Numbered from the stretch's first letter, positions 35,385 to 45,588 are shown. The stretch is 64,000 nt of DNA from Acinetobacter venetianus RAG-1 = CIP 110063 (GCF_000368585.1 NZ_KB849558.1:362873-426872), one strand, 5' to 3'. Notes: generated from the sequence alone by a model not told the origin. Made by a program: numbers and translations.

Positions 35385-35819
35385 ATGTTTAGTTTGCATC
35401 CACAACTTGCTCAAGATACATTTTTTGTAGGCGACTTTCCGCTTTCAACATGTCGTTTAATGAATGATATGCAATTTCCTTGGTTGATTCTTGTGCCGCG
35501 TGTACCGGGAATCACTGAGTTATATGAACTTAGCCAAGCAGATCAAGAGCAGTTTTTGCGTGAATCAAGCTGGTTGTCTAGCCAACTTTCACGTGTGTTC
35601 CGTGCAGATAAGATGAATGTTGCCGCTTTAGGTAATGTTGTACCTCAACTTCATTTTCATCATGTTGTGCGTTACCAAAATGATGTTGCTTGGCCGAAGC
35701 CAGTTTGGGGAACTCCAGCTGTACCATATAGCAGTGATGTTCTCGCTCATATGCGCCAGACTTTGATGCTTGCACTACGCGGTCAAGGCGATATGCCATT
35801 TGATTGGCGTATGGACTGA
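35385..35819 (+). CDS. HIT-domain protein
   Basis: A 144-residue histidine-triad protein of the short bacterial type, probably a nucleotidyl hydrolase or transferase. The active-site strand reads P-Q-L-H-F-H-H-V-V, a slightly altered H-x-H-x-H motif with His at the first two positions and a shifted third. W-L-I-L-V-P-R is the usual N-terminal strand and W-P-x-P-V-W-G the C-terminal feature of this subgroup. The substrate is unknown. It lies 50 nt before the cyclase gene and may be cotranscribed with it, which would link a nucleotide hydrolase to cAMP synthesis. Confidence 0.85.
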   Translation: MFSLHPQLAQDTFFVGDFPLSTCRLMNDMQFPWLILVPRVPGITELYELSQADQEQFLRESSWLSSQLSRVFRADKMNVAALGNVVPQLHFHHVVRYQNDVAWPKPVWGTPAVPYSSDVLAHMRQTLMLALRGQGDMPFDWRMD

Positions 35820-35869
35820 TTTAGACAACAGAATAAAAACAGTCTTCTATAATAAGGAAGGAGCTAAGG

Positions 35870-37306
35870 GTGCCACTAGATAGGTTGATTGATAAAGAAC
35901 CTAGACAGTTCGCATATTTTCATCGGTTGATGGGATATTCGATACTGTCGCTGATATTGGTAATTTATACATTTACCTCTTCAAGTGCTAACCATCAACT
36001 TTACATCCTTCCTCTATTATTTGTTTTTTTTCTGTTTTGTCCAAAGTTAGAAAAGTGGTTACAGTACAAATTTGATAAAAACACAGAAAAAAATGTTCTC
36101 TTTGCTTGTGAAGCAGTCATTGTTGCAATCGTTTTAGCTGGGTTGCATTTAAGTTTAGTTCCAACATTTACAATCTTATTTGCATTACTTTACGTTGGTC
36201 TCAATAATAAAATCACATTACCTGTTGCTTGTTTGATTGGGCTAATCGGTGTTTTAACTTTCTATTTCTGTACATTCTTCATTTTTGGCGCAGAAGAATA
36301 TTTTGAGCCAACGAATCCAGAGCTGACCGTCGTCAGTTTACTGGGTTTGATGATGTTTATTGTGATTGGAAACTACTATCAGCATCGTCGTATCAATATT
36401 CTTGGTCAGCAACGTCAGCATTATCATAACCAAATGACGCGTTATATTGCTTTCGCGAATCAGTTGAGTCGATATGCACCACTGCAATTATGGCAGTCGA
36501 TTATGCGTGGTGAGGCCGAAGCAAAGATTGAATATAAGCGTAAAAAATTAACAATCTTCTTTTCAGATATTCAAGGTTTTACTGAGCTTTCAGAAACACT
36601 AATCCCAGACGATTTAGCTTTCTTACTCAATGATTATCTCAGTCATATGACAGAGATAGCGAAGCAGTATGAAGCGACTGTCGATAAGTTCATGGGTGAT
36701 GCGATTCTGATCTTTTTTGGTGATCCAAACTCGCAAGGTGTTGAGCAAGATGCAAAATCTTGTGTAGAAATGGCGATTGCGATGCGTCAGCAAATGAAGC
36801 TCTTACGTGAACGTTGGAAGAAGATGGGTTATCCTGCGTTACATATCCGTATGGGTGTAAGTACAGGGTATTGCCACGTTGGAAACTATGGTGCTTCACA
36901 TCGTATGGCTTATACCATTGTTGGGCGTGATGTGAATCTTGCTGCACGCTTACAATCGGCAGCAGAAGTTGATGAAATTCTGATTGCTGACGATACGCAT
37001 CAGCTCATTAAAAATGAATTTCTTTGTGTTCCTAAAGTGCCAATTTATTTAAAAGGGATTCAAGGTCCTGTTAAAACTTGGCAGGTTATGGAGAAGTTCA
37101 CTGGTAAGAAGTCAGACACTCAAAAATGGTTTGATTTTGAATATAAAGGCTTCCATTTAGTGCTGAACTTAGAAGAAGTACAGAACTATGAATATCCAGA
37201 ATTGGTCGAAATTTTGGAGAAAATGATCCAGCGTATTAAAACTCAGCAAAAAATTACTAATGCTCAGGGTATCCCAAAACTGACTTTGGATGATGAAGTC
37301 AGATAA
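35870..37306 (+). CDS. Membrane class III adenylate cyclase
   Basis: A 478-residue protein with about six N-terminal spans (residues 20-165) and a cyclase domain (about 220-400). F-S-D-I-Q-G-F-T-E-L carries the first metal Asp and D-K-F-M-G-D-A the second Asp plus the Lys that selects adenine. The N-L-A-A-R-L segment holds the Asn and Arg that stabilise the transition state, so all catalytic residues are present. It should make cAMP at the inner membrane and feed a Vfr/CRP-type regulator; it may correspond to the cyclase called CavA in A. baumannii, which I cannot verify. The start is GTG 35870, with AAGGAG upstream. Confidence 0.88.
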   Translation: MPLDRLIDKEPRQFAYFHRLMGYSILSLILVIYTFTSSSANHQLYILPLLFVFFLFCPKLEKWLQYKFDKNTEKNVLFACEAVIVAIVLAGLHLSLVPTFTILFALLYVGLNNKITLPVACLIGLIGVLTFYFCTFFIFGAEEYFEPTNPELTVVSLLGLMMFIVIGNYYQHRRINILGQQRQHYHNQMTRYIAFANQLSRYAPLQLWQSIMRGEAEAKIEYKRKKLTIFFSDIQGFTELSETLIPDDLAFLLNDYLSHMTEIAKQYEATVDKFMGDAILIFFGDPNSQGVEQDAKSCVEMAIAMRQQMKLLRERWKKMGYPALHIRMGVSTGYCHVGNYGASHRMAYTIVGRDVNLAARLQSAAEVDEILIADDTHQLIKNEFLCVPKVPIYLKGIQGPVKTWQVMEKFTGKKSDTQKWFDFEYKGFHLVLNLEEVQNYEYPELVEILEKMIQRIKTQQKITNAQGIPKLTLDDEVR

Positions 37307-37432
37307 TCCTCAGTATAATTTTTTTAATTCAAACTGTTATTTCTAGTGGAACAATCGTTGTATGGTTTCTTGGAAAGAATCGTACCGAAGTTTTGTTGAT
37401 ATCTTAATGCTAATAAAGAGAATAAATAAAGA

Positions 37433-38272
37433 ATGCAGCAAGTGATAGAAAACCTAAATACGGTGATGCTGGATAATTTGGATATTAAGGATTTAATCTT
37501 AAATTTGCCAAAACCATTAAGACCGTATTTACAGGTAGCACCTTCTATGTGGATGTATGAAGATCCGCTTTATGGTCAAATCAAAGCAATGCGTATGTTA
37601 TATACGACGGGTAAAATTGTCTGGGCATCATTGGTACAAGCGAATAGGAATTTATTTGAACCTGAGTGGATATCGTGTGCTGGAGAGGTTGTATTTGATC
37701 CATCGGGGAAAATGCAGCCTGTTCAACTTGTGGAAGCGGCAGAGCAATTGTTTTCCCTAAAGGGAACTACTCCAAAGGTCTTGGATCAACAGAATTATGC
37801 AGCGCATTTGACCAATGAATTTACACGAGTATTTAATTATCCTTTTCCACAAAGTTTAGCGACTTTACCCTTAAAGATGTCTTCCATGTGGTTTGAGTAT
37901 CGACATTTACCAGGTGGACTTCTTGCAATGAAGGTTTTTCCAATCATTGTGTCAGAGCAAAACCCCAATTATATTATGCCTTTACCATCTTATTTTTGGC
38001 CAAATAACTTCTTTAAAGATAAGTGGCTGGAACTGGCTGCACGAGAAAATGGTGGTGGTTTATATGATGTGGAGAAAGAGGTTCTTAATAAGATTACGAA
38101 TAAAGTATATTTAGAAGAAATTCTACTTCAACCTAAATTACCTCAAATTTTTGAAGAACAAATACCGCGAGAATCTGCTGTTACAAGTTCATCAAAAACT
38201 AAACTTAGTCGGTTTTTCTTGCTCTTTTTAGCCGTGATTTTGCTGTGTTTATTTATTTTTCTTAATAAATAA
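37433..38272 (+). CDS. Tail-anchored protein of unknown function
   Basis: I do not recognise this family. The 279-residue product is soluble for about 250 residues, then has a basic stretch (S-K-T-K-L-S-R) and one hydrophobic segment of about 20 residues ending L-N-K. This is a C-tail anchor with most of the protein in the cytosol. The soluble part is rich in Pro, Trp and Tyr. It follows the cyclase on the same strand after 126 nt and ends in a terminator. A shared role with the cyclase is possible but unproven. Confidence 0.75.
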   Translation: MQQVIENLNTVMLDNLDIKDLILNLPKPLRPYLQVAPSMWMYEDPLYGQIKAMRMLYTTGKIVWASLVQANRNLFEPEWISCAGEVVFDPSGKMQPVQLVEAAEQLFSLKGTTPKVLDQQNYAAHLTNEFTRVFNYPFPQSLATLPLKMSSMWFEYRHLPGGLLAMKVFPIIVSEQNPNYIMPLPSYFWPNNFFKDKWLELAARENGGGLYDVEKEVLNKITNKVYLEEILLQPKLPQIFEEQIPRESAVTSSSKTKLSRFFLLFLAVILLCLFIFLNK

Positions 38273-38299
38273 AAACTCCTCGTGAACGAAGAGTTTTTA
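38271..38299. terminator. Bidirectional terminator between the tail-anchored gene and fdx
   Basis: AAAAACTC at 38271 pairs with GAGTTTTT ending at 38298, with three extra inner pairs beyond a mismatch. T tracts on both strands suit the convergent genes; it is 35 nt after the fdx stop. Confidence 0.8.
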
Positions 38300-38333
38300 T
38301 TTGAACTTTGGAAATTAATCGATTTAGATATCG

Positions 38334-38672
38334 TTAATGATTTTCCGAAGCATGGTTGATGGTGTATTTAGGAATCTCGATTTCTAAATCTTCATCAACA
38401 ATCTCTACTTGGCAAGACAGGCGAGAATCTGGTTCTAAGCCCCATGCGCGGTCAAGTAAGTCAGCTTCTACATCATTCATCTCTTCAAGGCTGTCAAAAC
38501 CTTTACGCACAACCACGTGACAAGTGGTACAGGCTGCAGACATGTCACAAGCATGTTCAATTTTAATGCCATTTTTTAATAAACTTTGGCATAAATTGGC
38601 GTTATGTTCGACTTCAAATTCTGCACCTTCAGGGCAAATTTGTGCATGAGGAAGAACTTTAATACGTGGCAT
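38334..38672 (-). CDS. fdx: ISC-type 2Fe-2S ferredoxin
   Basis: A 112-residue ferredoxin that donates electrons during Fe-S cluster assembly. The cluster ligands are in C-D-M-S-A-A-C-T-T-C (Cys-x5-Cys-x2-Cys) and a later L-S-C-Q-V-E. M-P-R-I-K-V at 38672 is the family-like start; the frame could begin three codons earlier. It is the last gene of the isc operon, 17 nt after hscA. Confidence 0.95.
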   Translation of the reverse strand: MPRIKVLPHAQICPEGAEFEVEHNANLCQSLLKNGIKIEHACDMSAACTTCHVVVRKGFDSLEEMNDVEADLLDRAWGLEPDSRLSCQVEIVDEDLEIEIPKYTINHASENH

Positions 38673-38689
38673 ATTGATCACCTATACCT

Positions 38690-40549
38690 TTAGTTTGAGT
38701 TTGACCAATCTTCAAGTTTCGTACCTTTTAAGGCATGGTCAATATGTCGGTTCATACGAAGCGCAGCAAAGGCATCGCTATGAATTTTAAGTTGCTGAAC
38801 AGCATGTTCAATCGCTGCAAGCTCATCTGTCTTAAGACGGGCTTTTAACGCTTCAGCAGCAAGAATTAAGTCACGAGCCTGTTGCTGAGAGAGCAAATCA
38901 GTATCTGCTTTTAACGCTTGCTCTAAAGCCTCCAACTCACGTTGTGCTTCAACTTTGGTTTCTTGCAAGTGACGAAGATGTTTATCTTCTTCTGCGTATT
39001 GGAAACCTTCAACCAGTAAGCGCTCAGTATCTGCTGAAGATAGGCCGTAAGATGGTTTAATATCAATTTGCGCCTGAACACCAGAGGTGGTCTCTTTAGC
39101 TGAAACTGTCAATAAACCATCAGCGTCAACTTGGAATGTCACTTCAATACGCGCTTGACCAGCAGTCATTGGCGGAATACCGTGTAATACAAAGCGACCC
39201 AATGAGCGACAATGTTCTACTAAATCACGTTCACCTTGTACCACATGGATTAACATTGCTGTTTGACCATCTTGATAAGTGGTGAATTCTTGGCGGCGAG
39301 CAACCGGAATTGCTGTGTTACGTGAGATTAAGCGTTCAACTAAACCACCCATGGTTTCTAAGCCAAGTGACAGTGGAGTAACATCAAGCAATAATGAACC
39401 GTCTTGGCTGTTTCCAATCAGTTGATTTGCTGTAATAGAAGCGCCGATCGCGACAACTTCATCTGGATTAATTGTACATAATGGTTCACGTTCAAATAGC
39501 TCACGTACAGCTTTTTGAACGGCATAAGAACGGGTTGAACCGCCGACTAAAACAACATGCTCAATCTCATCAAGTTCAAGTTTTGCATCACGTAATACGC
39601 GTTTGCAAACACTTATTGTCTTATCAAGAGCAACCTGAATAATCGATTCAAAAGTTGGACGGTCTAAAGTAAGACGGTCATCCAATAGTTTTAATTCGGC
39701 AGATTCATGATCCGTTAAATATTCTTTGGCTTGGCGGGCAGCAACAACAAAGACAGCATATTCTTCATCACTTAATGTCTCGATATTGAGCTGTTTCTTT
39801 GCCCATTTTACGATTAAACGGTCAAGGTCATCGCCACCTAACGCAGTGTGTCCACCTGTCGCTAAAACCTCAAATACACCTTGTGAAAAACGTAGGATAG
39901 ATACATCAAATGTACCGCCACCTAAATCATAAATCACATAGTTGCGATCAGTGCTTAGATTAGTTTCTTGATCCAAACCATAGGCAACCGCAGCGGCTGT
40001 AGGTTCATTTAATAAGCGTAAAACGTTTAAACCAGCGAGTTGAGCTGCATCGCGCGTTGCTTGACGTTGTGCTTCATCGAAGTAAGCGGGAACTGTAATG
40101 ACGGCACCATTTACAGGATTGTTTAAACTTGCTTCAGCGCGATCTTTAAGTTGTTTTAAAATCTCAGCTGAAATTTCAACAGGCGTTTTACGACCAGCAG
40201 CAGTTTCAAATGCTGGCATCTCATTTTCTGCGCCAACAAGTGTATACGGATGTTGAAATTTAATATCTGCTTGTGAACGCCCCATAAAGCGTTTTACAGA
40301 AACGACAGTATTTTTTGGGTCAGTCATCATAAACGGTTTGGCCTCATAGCCAAACGTTGTTGAATCCTTTGCATAGTGAACAATAGATGGCAATAAAACG
40401 CGATCTTTGTCATCTTGTAGAACTTTCGGTTTTCCCGATAGCACTGTCGCCACTAAAGAGTGGGTTGTTCCCAAGTCAATGCCAATCGCAATACGATGTT
40501 CGTGCGGGGCAGTCGATTGACCAGGTTCAGCAATTTGCAAAAGTGCCAT
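38690..40549 (-). CDS. hscA: Fe-S cluster assembly Hsp70 chaperone
   Basis: HscA is the specialised Hsp70 that, with HscB, helps transfer clusters from IscU to apo-proteins. The 619-residue protein has the ATPase motifs ([10 protein letters not shown] near residue 23, [20 protein letters not shown]) and a substrate-binding domain with [11 protein letters not shown]. It lacks the long charged C-terminal tail of DnaK. It follows hscB after 38 nt. Confidence 0.96.
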   Translation of the reverse strand: MALLQIAEPGQSTAPHEHRIAIGIDLGTTHSLVATVLSGKPKVLQDDKDRVLLPSIVHYAKDSTTFGYEAKPFMMTDPKNTVVSVKRFMGRSQADIKFQHPYTLVGAENEMPAFETAAGRKTPVEISAEILKQLKDRAEASLNNPVNGAVITVPAYFDEAQRQATRDAAQLAGLNVLRLLNEPTAAAVAYGLDQETNLSTDRNYVIYDLGGGTFDVSILRFSQGVFEVLATGGHTALGGDDLDRLIVKWAKKQLNIETLSDEEYAVFVVAARQAKEYLTDHESAELKLLDDRLTLDRPTFESIIQVALDKTISVCKRVLRDAKLELDEIEHVVLVGGSTRSYAVQKAVRELFEREPLCTINPDEVVAIGASITANQLIGNSQDGSLLLDVTPLSLGLETMGGLVERLISRNTAIPVARRQEFTTYQDGQTAMLIHVVQGERDLVEHCRSLGRFVLHGIPPMTAGQARIEVTFQVDADGLLTVSAKETTSGVQAQIDIKPSYGLSSADTERLLVEGFQYAEEDKHLRHLQETKVEAQRELEALEQALKADTDLLSQQQARDLILAAEALKARLKTDELAAIEHAVQQLKIHSDAFAALRMNRHIDHALKGTKLEDWSNSN

Positions 40550-40587
40550 GCGTGAGGTATCCCTTGAAAATAATTGGTAATAGCGGA

Positions 40588-41106
40588 TTAAAAATCATCA
40601 TCTAGATCGAAGCTTTCTTCTTCATCTAGTATGCGATCTTCAGCCTTATCAATATCATTCATAACACGTTGGAAAAAACGCAGTTTACGAACAGTATCAC
40701 GTGCTTCAGCCCAATCTTCGTCCGCAAAATCAATTTTAAACTCACGTACTAGACCATCAATCCATTGTTGCACTTCAACTTTTAATGTGTGCAATTGTGC
40801 TGAAGAAGTTGCTTCATCCAATTGTTCACGCATTTCAAGTGCAGATTGTAAGAACTCAAAATCGCTAATGGATTGGTCAAGATGGTGGTCTTGTTTCTTT
40901 AAACCAAGTAAATATGCAGCACGGCTGTCAACTTGTGAAAGCACTTTGAAGGCTTGGTTGATTTCGCTTGACTTAATCAGTGCTTGATCTTTGTCAGTTG
41001 CTTTGTCAGGGTGATATTGCTGTTGCAAACTTAAAAATTGTTTTTTTAAAGCTGCTAAATCTATATCGAGTGCTTCGGGTAATTGGAACAACTCAAAATG
41101 ATTCAT
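40588..41106 (-). CDS. hscB: Fe-S assembly J-domain co-chaperone
   Basis: A 172-residue J-domain protein. The J domain (residues 1-75) has the essential H-P-D in Q-Y-H-P-D-K-A; the C-terminal three-helix part (after about 85) binds IscU. It stimulates HscA ATPase and targets it to IscU. A stem-loop (41139-41163) separates it from iscA and may tune expression of the downstream half of the operon. Confidence 0.95.
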   Translation of the reverse strand: MNHFELFQLPEALDIDLAALKKQFLSLQQQYHPDKATDKDQALIKSSEINQAFKVLSQVDSRAAYLLGLKKQDHHLDQSISDFEFLQSALEMREQLDEATSSAQLHTLKVEVQQWIDGLVREFKIDFADEDWAEARDTVRKLRFFQRVMNDIDKAEDRILDEEESFDLDDDF

Positions 41107-41138
41107 GGGAGATGAATTCCGCTATTGATAAATACGTT

Positions 41139-41163
41139 AAAACAGTGCGGAACACACTGTTTT
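41139..41163 (-). promoter_or_regulatory. Intercistronic hairpin between iscA and hscB
   Basis: AAAACAGTG (41139-41147) pairs with CACTGTTTT (41155-41163), 9 bp with a 7-nt loop. In the direction of transcription it ends in TTTT followed by AACG, a weak terminator shape that could attenuate hscBA-fdx relative to iscRSUA. Confidence 0.5.
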
Positions 41164-41190
41164 GACGAAAAGAAAGAGGGTGGGAGTGGA

Positions 41191-41511
41191 TTAAACAGTA
41201 AATGATTCACCACAACCACATTCACCTTTTTGATTTGGGTTGTTAAATTCAAAACCTTCATTGAGACCGTTTTTAACATAGTCCATCTCTAAACCATCGA
41301 GATAAACTAGGCTTTTTGGATCAACGAAAACTTTAACACCGAATTGTTCAAACATTTGATCATGTGTGTCGACATCATCGACGAACTCAAGTACGTAAGC
41401 CAATCCAGAACAACCCGAAGTTTTCACACCAACACGAATGCCTTCACCCTTACCTCGGTTTTGTAGGTAATTGCTGATGTGAGTCGCAGCATTTTCAGTT
41501 AAATTGATCAT
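41191..41511 (-). CDS. iscA: A-type iron-sulfur carrier protein
   Basis: A 106-residue A-type carrier. Its three metal cysteines are in T-S-G-C-S-G-L near residue 35 and E-C-G-C-G-E-S near the C terminus, as in all IscA proteins. It carries Fe or 4Fe-4S clusters from IscU to targets. It follows iscU after 28 nt in the operon. Confidence 0.95.
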   Translation of the reverse strand: MINLTENAATHISNYLQNRGKGEGIRVGVKTSGCSGLAYVLEFVDDVDTHDQMFEQFGVKVFVDPKSLVYLDGLEMDYVKNGLNEGFEFNNPNQKGECGCGESFTV

Positions 41512-41539
41512 GAAAACTCCAATTTTGTTCGGTAATCAA

Positions 41540-41926
41540 TTAAGCTTTTGCTTTTTTACCACGATAGTCTTCGATCGCAGCTTTAATCGCATCTTCAGCC
41601 AATACAGAGCAGTGTACTTTTACTGGAGGAAGCGCAAGCTCAGTTGCAATATCAATGTTTTTGATTGCTTGAGCTTCATCAAGTGTCTTACCTTTTAACC
41701 ATTCAGTTACAAGAGAACTTGATGCAATCGCAGAACCACAGCCATAAGTTTTGAAGCGAGCTTCTTCAATTACGCCATTGTCATCGACTTGAATTTGTAA
41801 ACGCATCACATCACCACAAGCTGGTGCACCGACCATACCTGTACCAACGTTTTCTGCATTTTTATCCAAAATACCTACATTACGAGGGTTTTCGTAATGA
41901 TCAATTACCTTTTCGCTATAAGCCAT
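41540..41926 (-). CDS. iscU: Iron-sulfur cluster scaffold
   Basis: A 128-residue scaffold on which IscS sulfur and iron form new clusters. The three assembly cysteines are in A-P-A-C-G-D-V, Y-G-C-G-S-A and V-H-C-S-V-L-A, with the Asp of the first motif retained. The usual HscA-recognition motif L-P-P-V-K is present just before the last cysteine. It sits 92 nt after iscS. Confidence 0.96.
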   Translation of the reverse strand: MAYSEKVIDHYENPRNVGILDKNAENVGTGMVGAPACGDVMRLQIQVDDNGVIEEARFKTYGCGSAIASSSLVTEWLKGKTLDEAQAIKNIDIATELALPPVKVHCSVLAEDAIKAAIEDYRGKKAKA

Positions 41927-42018
41927 GTCGCTTCTCCAAACCTCGGGGTCAGCCTAATATTAAATATGAGGGTTAAAACACTGTTTTCAATGAAGAGTTA
42001 ATTAAAACTACAATGAAT

Positions 42019-43236
42019 TTAGTGTTCAGCCCATTCAACTGTTGAAAGGTCAATACCTTCTTTATACATATCCCAAAGCGGAGAAAGTTCACGAAGTTTC
42101 TCAACAGCAGCTTTGGTAAGTGTTAACACATGGTCAATATCTGCTTCAGTCGTATATTTACCAAAACTGAAACGGATCGAGCTGTGTGCTAGCTCATCAG
42201 ATAAACCTAAAGCACGTAACACATATGATGGTTCTAAAGTTGCAGAAGTACATGCTGAACCGCTTGAAACGGCAAGGTCTTTTAGTGCCATCATCAATGA
42301 TTCACCTTCAACGAAGTTGAAGCTGACATTGAGATAGTTTGCAACGTTTTGAGTAGGGTGACCATTCAAGAACACTTGCTCAAGATCTTGGAAACCATTC
42401 CAAAGCTTGTCGCGTAAGAGGCGAAGACGTTCTTGTTCTGCTTGCATAGTTTTGCCAGCAATTTCAAAAGCTTCACCCATGCCAACGATTTGATGTGTCG
42501 CTAGAGTGCCAGAACGCATACCACGTTCATGACCACCACCGTGCATTTGAGCTTTTAAACGAACACGAGGGCTACGGCGAACGTAAAGTGCACCAATCCC
42601 TTTAGGGCCATAAATTTTATGACCTGAAAAACTCATCAAATCAATTTTCATTGTTGAAAGATCAATTTCAACTTTACCCGCCGCTTGTGCAGCATCTACA
42701 TGCAAGAATGTTTTATTTGCACGAGTGAGTTCGCCAATTGCAGCAACATCAGTCACTGTACCGATTTCATTGTTCACCATCATGAGTGATACAAGAATCG
42801 TATCTGGACGCAAAGCAGCTTGAACCATTTCTGGAGTAATTAAACCAGTACGTGGTTCTGGCTCTAAATATGTAATTTCAAAACCTTGTTCTTCAAGTTC
42901 ACGGCAAGGATCCAACACAGCTTTGTGTTCGATTTTACTTGTAATGATGTGTTTGCCTTTTGAACCATAGAACTGAGCAATACCTTTCAACGCCAAGTTG
43001 TCAGATTCAGTAGCGCCAGAAGTCCACACGATTTCACGCGGATCAGCTTTGATTAAGTTTGCTACTTGTTCACGAGCATACTCAACTTTCTCTTCAGCTT
43101 GCCAACCATACGCATGTGAACGTGATGCTGGATTACCAAATGTACCTTCGAAAGTTAAGCATTCCATCATACGCTCTGCAACTTCAGGAAGTACTGGCGT
43201 AGTTGCTGCATAATCAAGATAAATTGGACGTTTCAT
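42019..43236 (-). CDS. iscS: Cysteine desulfurase
   Basis: A 405-residue PLP enzyme that takes sulfur from cysteine for Fe-S clusters, tRNA thiolation and other uses. The PLP lysine is in [12 protein letters not shown] and the persulfide cysteine in S-S-G-S-A-C-T-S-A, on the long loop typical of the IscS (not SufS) type. The start follows the iscR stop by 1 nt, so the two are translationally close. Confidence 0.96.
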   Translation of the reverse strand: MKRPIYLDYAATTPVLPEVAERMMECLTFEGTFGNPASRSHAYGWQAEEKVEYAREQVANLIKADPREIVWTSGATESDNLALKGIAQFYGSKGKHIITSKIEHKAVLDPCRELEEQGFEITYLEPEPRTGLITPEMVQAALRPDTILVSLMMVNNEIGTVTDVAAIGELTRANKTFLHVDAAQAAGKVEIDLSTMKIDLMSFSGHKIYGPKGIGALYVRRSPRVRLKAQMHGGGHERGMRSGTLATHQIVGMGEAFEIAGKTMQAEQERLRLLRDKLWNGFQDLEQVFLNGHPTQNVANYLNVSFNFVEGESLMMALKDLAVSSGSACTSATLEPSYVLRALGLSDELAHSSIRFSFGKYTTEADIDHVLTLTKAAVEKLRELSPLWDMYKEGIDLSTVEWAEH

Positions 43237-43237
43237 G

Positions 43238-43711
43238 TCAAATACCTGTAACCGATAGAAGGGCTGAATCTAAACTTACTGAATTTTGGCGTAGTGCAAC
43301 TGTTTGAACGTTGTCACGAGCAATCAGATCAGCAAGGGAGATTTTTGCGAGATAATCGGCAATATGGTGGGAGAGTTCTTGCCATAAGTCATGCGTCAAG
43401 CACATTGCACCATTTTGACAGTTGCCTTTATGGTCACAACGCGTCGCATCGACAGTTTCATTTACAGCTTCAATAATTTCTAGCACAGTGATTTCAGTGG
43501 CATTGCGTGCAAGATGATATCCACCGTTAGCACCACGAACGCTTGAAACTAACCCATGACGCTTAAGTTTCGCGAATAACTGTTCTAAATAAGCGACTGA
43601 GATGGATTGGCGTGCTGCTATTTCCGCAAGCGTGATCGTTTGTTCAGTTGGCTGCAAAGCTAAATCAAGTAGAGCAGTCACTGCGTAACGACCGCGAGTT
43701 GTAAGGCGCAT
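43238..43711 (-). CDS. iscR: Fe-S cluster-sensing regulator of the isc operon
   Basis: A 157-residue Rrf2-family regulator. An N-terminal winged helix begins M-R-L-T-T-R-G-R-Y, and the cluster ligands are three Cys in C-x5-C-x5-C ([13 protein letters not shown]) followed by His three residues later (L-T-H). With a 2Fe-2S cluster bound it represses its own operon. A type-1-like site overlaps its promoter here. The ATG at 43711 is used; four upstream codons in frame are not family-like. Confidence 0.95.
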   Translation of the reverse strand: MRLTTRGRYAVTALLDLALQPTEQTITLAEIAARQSISVAYLEQLFAKLKRHGLVSSVRGANGGYHLARNATEITVLEIIEAVNETVDATRCDHKGNCQNGAMCLTHDLWQELSHHIADYLAKISLADLIARDNVQTVALRQNSVSLDSALLSVTGI

Positions 43712-43744
43712 GATTCGATACACATGGTTAGACTAGATGTCTAA

Positions 43745-43774
43745 ATTTTATGAATTCCGACTAAAATAGTCAAG
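43745..43774 (-). promoter_or_regulatory. isc operon promoter with IscR type-1-like site
   Basis: On the minus strand TTGACT (43773-43768) and TAAAAT (43750-43745) are 17 nt apart. The -35 is embedded in CTTGACTATTTTAGTCGG (43774-43757), whose core GACT-N5-AGTC dyad matches the type 1 IscR motif. Holo-IscR binding here would block polymerase. A second dyad, TTAGAC-N5-GTCTAA, follows near 43729-43744. Confidence 0.7.
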
Positions 43775-43819
43775 TTTTTTAATTGCGAATATCAACGTGA
43801 AAAGTGAAATATACTGTAA

Positions 43820-44467
43820 TTATTGTATCCACATATTATAAACAAAAAAACCAATAAAAATAAAGCTCAATAAAGCAAAGCAAATATTGATGAAACGCTG
43901 ACGTTTCTGCATGCGATGAATACGATTTTGGTACTGTTTTACTTCAACGAGTAAAGTATTGATTTCAGAACGTTGTTGGTCAATTTTATCCAAGAGCGGG
44001 GCGATACGTTGTTGAGATGCAACTGCTTCTGCTTCGTCATTAAAAGCATTGAACCATTGTCTCCAATTTGCGAAGATACTGGTTAATGTTAGATGAGGAA
44101 TGAAGTCTAAAAACTCTTCAGATAAGGTTGAATCACCCAAAATACGCATATTGGTGATGCTGCGTTGATTGTTAAATACAAATATTTTAACTAAATCAAT
44201 CAGTGTGCTATTCACCTCTAAATCAATTTTTCTATCCAAAGCTTTCATATCAAACAACAAGCCTTTGTCAGTAAATTGGATATAAAAATCAAAGAAAGGG
44301 ATATAGCTATTGATGCGAATTGTAATTTTTTGCTCAATAAATTTTTTTGCTTGCAAACGTAAAGCGGCATCATGGGTTAGGATGAATGAGAAAAAAGTCT
44401 CTAAAACAATGATGACAATGTTTAGCAACAAATGAGGGTGCTTGTTTCTTTGTTGCGTATAACTCAT
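43820..44467 (-). CDS. Membrane protein with SCP2/UbiJ-like region, unknown function
   Basis: A 215-residue protein with a hydrophobic segment near residues 10-30, a central soluble part, a coiled-coil-like stretch (about 155-190, R-S-E-I-N-T-L-L-V-E-V-K) and a C-terminal span before W-I-Q. The middle (I-P-F-F-D-F-Y-I-Q-F-T-D-K-G through the D-S-T-L-S-E-E-F motif) resembles the SCP2-like lipid-binding fold of UbiJ, a ubiquinone-synthesis accessory factor, but with extra membrane anchors. That similarity is by eye only. It is the next gene upstream of iscR on the same strand. Confidence 0.65.
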   Translation of the reverse strand: MSYTQQRNKHPHLLLNIVIIVLETFFSFILTHDAALRLQAKKFIEQKITIRINSYIPFFDFYIQFTDKGLLFDMKALDRKIDLEVNSTLIDLVKIFVFNNQRSITNMRILGDSTLSEEFLDFIPHLTLTSIFANWRQWFNAFNDEAEAVASQQRIAPLLDKIDQQRSEINTLLVEVKQYQNRIHRMQKRQRFINICFALLSFIFIGFFVYNMWIQ

Positions 44468-44675
44468 AAGTCTCTTTTTCCTTACCAATCAAACAATAAA
44501 ACCACAAATCTGTAAACTTGAGCATCCTTACTCAATTATTAAAAATAATTTACATGACTTTGTTGCTTTGTAGAACAGTTTTTTAAAACGATCAAGTCTT
44601 AACTTTGATATTATAAAAACATTTTTATGGTTAAATACGACATACTGTTTGTAAAGTGCTTAGGAGCATGGTTCT

Positions 44676-45131
44676 ATGGATAACTCAAATATAGAAAATT
44701 CGAGTGAAGAAAATGAGGTAAAAACTAAGACAAAATCAAAGAGTTCTAAAAAATCTGCGCTTGATTTCAAGAAGTATACACAACAAATTTGGTTAGCTGG
44801 TTTAGGTGCTTTTTCTCGCGCTGAAGAGGAAGGAAATAAATTATTCGACTCATTGGTCAAGGTCGGCGAAGAGTTAGAATCAAAAACAGTTGATTTTGCG
44901 GATAACACAGTGGGTAAGGTCACTGAGAAAGCCAAAGAGTCTGTTACAGATACCAAAGATAAAGTTGAAAAGATTTTAGATACTGGTGTAAATCACTCTT
45001 TAAATCGCATTGGTTTAGTGACACCAAAGGATCTTCAACATATTGAGCAACTTTTAGTGCAACTTCACATTAAAGTGGACGCTTTAATTGAAGAAAATAA
45101 CCAGTTAAAAGCCAAATTGAATAAAAAGTAA
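44676..45131 (+). CDS. Phasin / PHA granule-associated protein
   Basis: A 151-residue protein of the phasin (PhaM/PhaI) family. After a charged Lys/Ser-rich N terminus comes the hallmark W-L-A-G-L-G-A-F-S-R-A-E-E-E-G near residues 39-53, then an amphipathic helix and a C-terminal coiled coil ending in Lys. Phasins coat polyhydroxyalkanoate granules and some bind DNA or PHA synthase. No phaC lies in the window. AGGAG stands 9 nt before the ATG at 44676. It is followed by hupB. Confidence 0.85.
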   Translation: MDNSNIENSSEENEVKTKTKSKSSKKSALDFKKYTQQIWLAGLGAFSRAEEEGNKLFDSLVKVGEELESKTVDFADNTVGKVTEKAKESVTDTKDKVEKILDTGVNHSLNRIGLVTPKDLQHIEQLLVQLHIKVDALIEENNQLKAKLNKK

Positions 45132-45299
45132 AAAAAATCGTTGGCACTCGTCCGTTTATGTCGTATTTCAGTATTTATTTTTGCTAAAAGGCCTTTCTAG
45201 TATTGCGTTCTCCCCTAAAGCATTGCTATAAAGGCGTCATGGCCTTTTAAACTATAGCCTTGGATCTTAACAAACGATATTAAGAGGATATTTTTTATC

Positions 45300-45572
45300 A
45301 TGAATAAATCAGAATTAATTGATGCGATTGCTGAAAAAGGGGGAGTATCTAAATCGGATGCTGGTAAGGCACTCGATGCAACGATTGCGTCAATCACTGA
45401 AGCACTTAAAAAGGGTGATACGGTTACTTTAGTTGGTTTTGGTACTTTTAGCGTTAAAGAACGTGCTGCACGTACTGGTCGTAATCCAAAAACTGGTGAA
45501 GAGCTTCAAATTAAAGCAAGCAAAGTACCTAGTTTCAAACCAGGTAAGGGTTTAAAAGATTCAGTTGCGTAA
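45300..45572 (+). CDS. hupB: HU-family nucleoid protein
   Basis: A 90-residue HU protein with the canonical [11 protein letters not shown] start, [18 protein letters not shown] at the base and tip of the DNA-binding arm, and [10 protein letters not shown] at the end. It bends and compacts DNA. Monocistronic, with a 168-nt leader region containing an AAAGGC/GCCTTT hairpin (about 45230-45247) and a strong terminator. Confidence 0.97.
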   Translation: MNKSELIDAIAEKGGVSKSDAGKALDATIASITEALKKGDTVTLVGFGTFSVKERAARTGRNPKTGEELQIKASKVPSFKPGKGLKDSVA

Positions 45573-45588
45573 TCTTTTTAAATCAATA

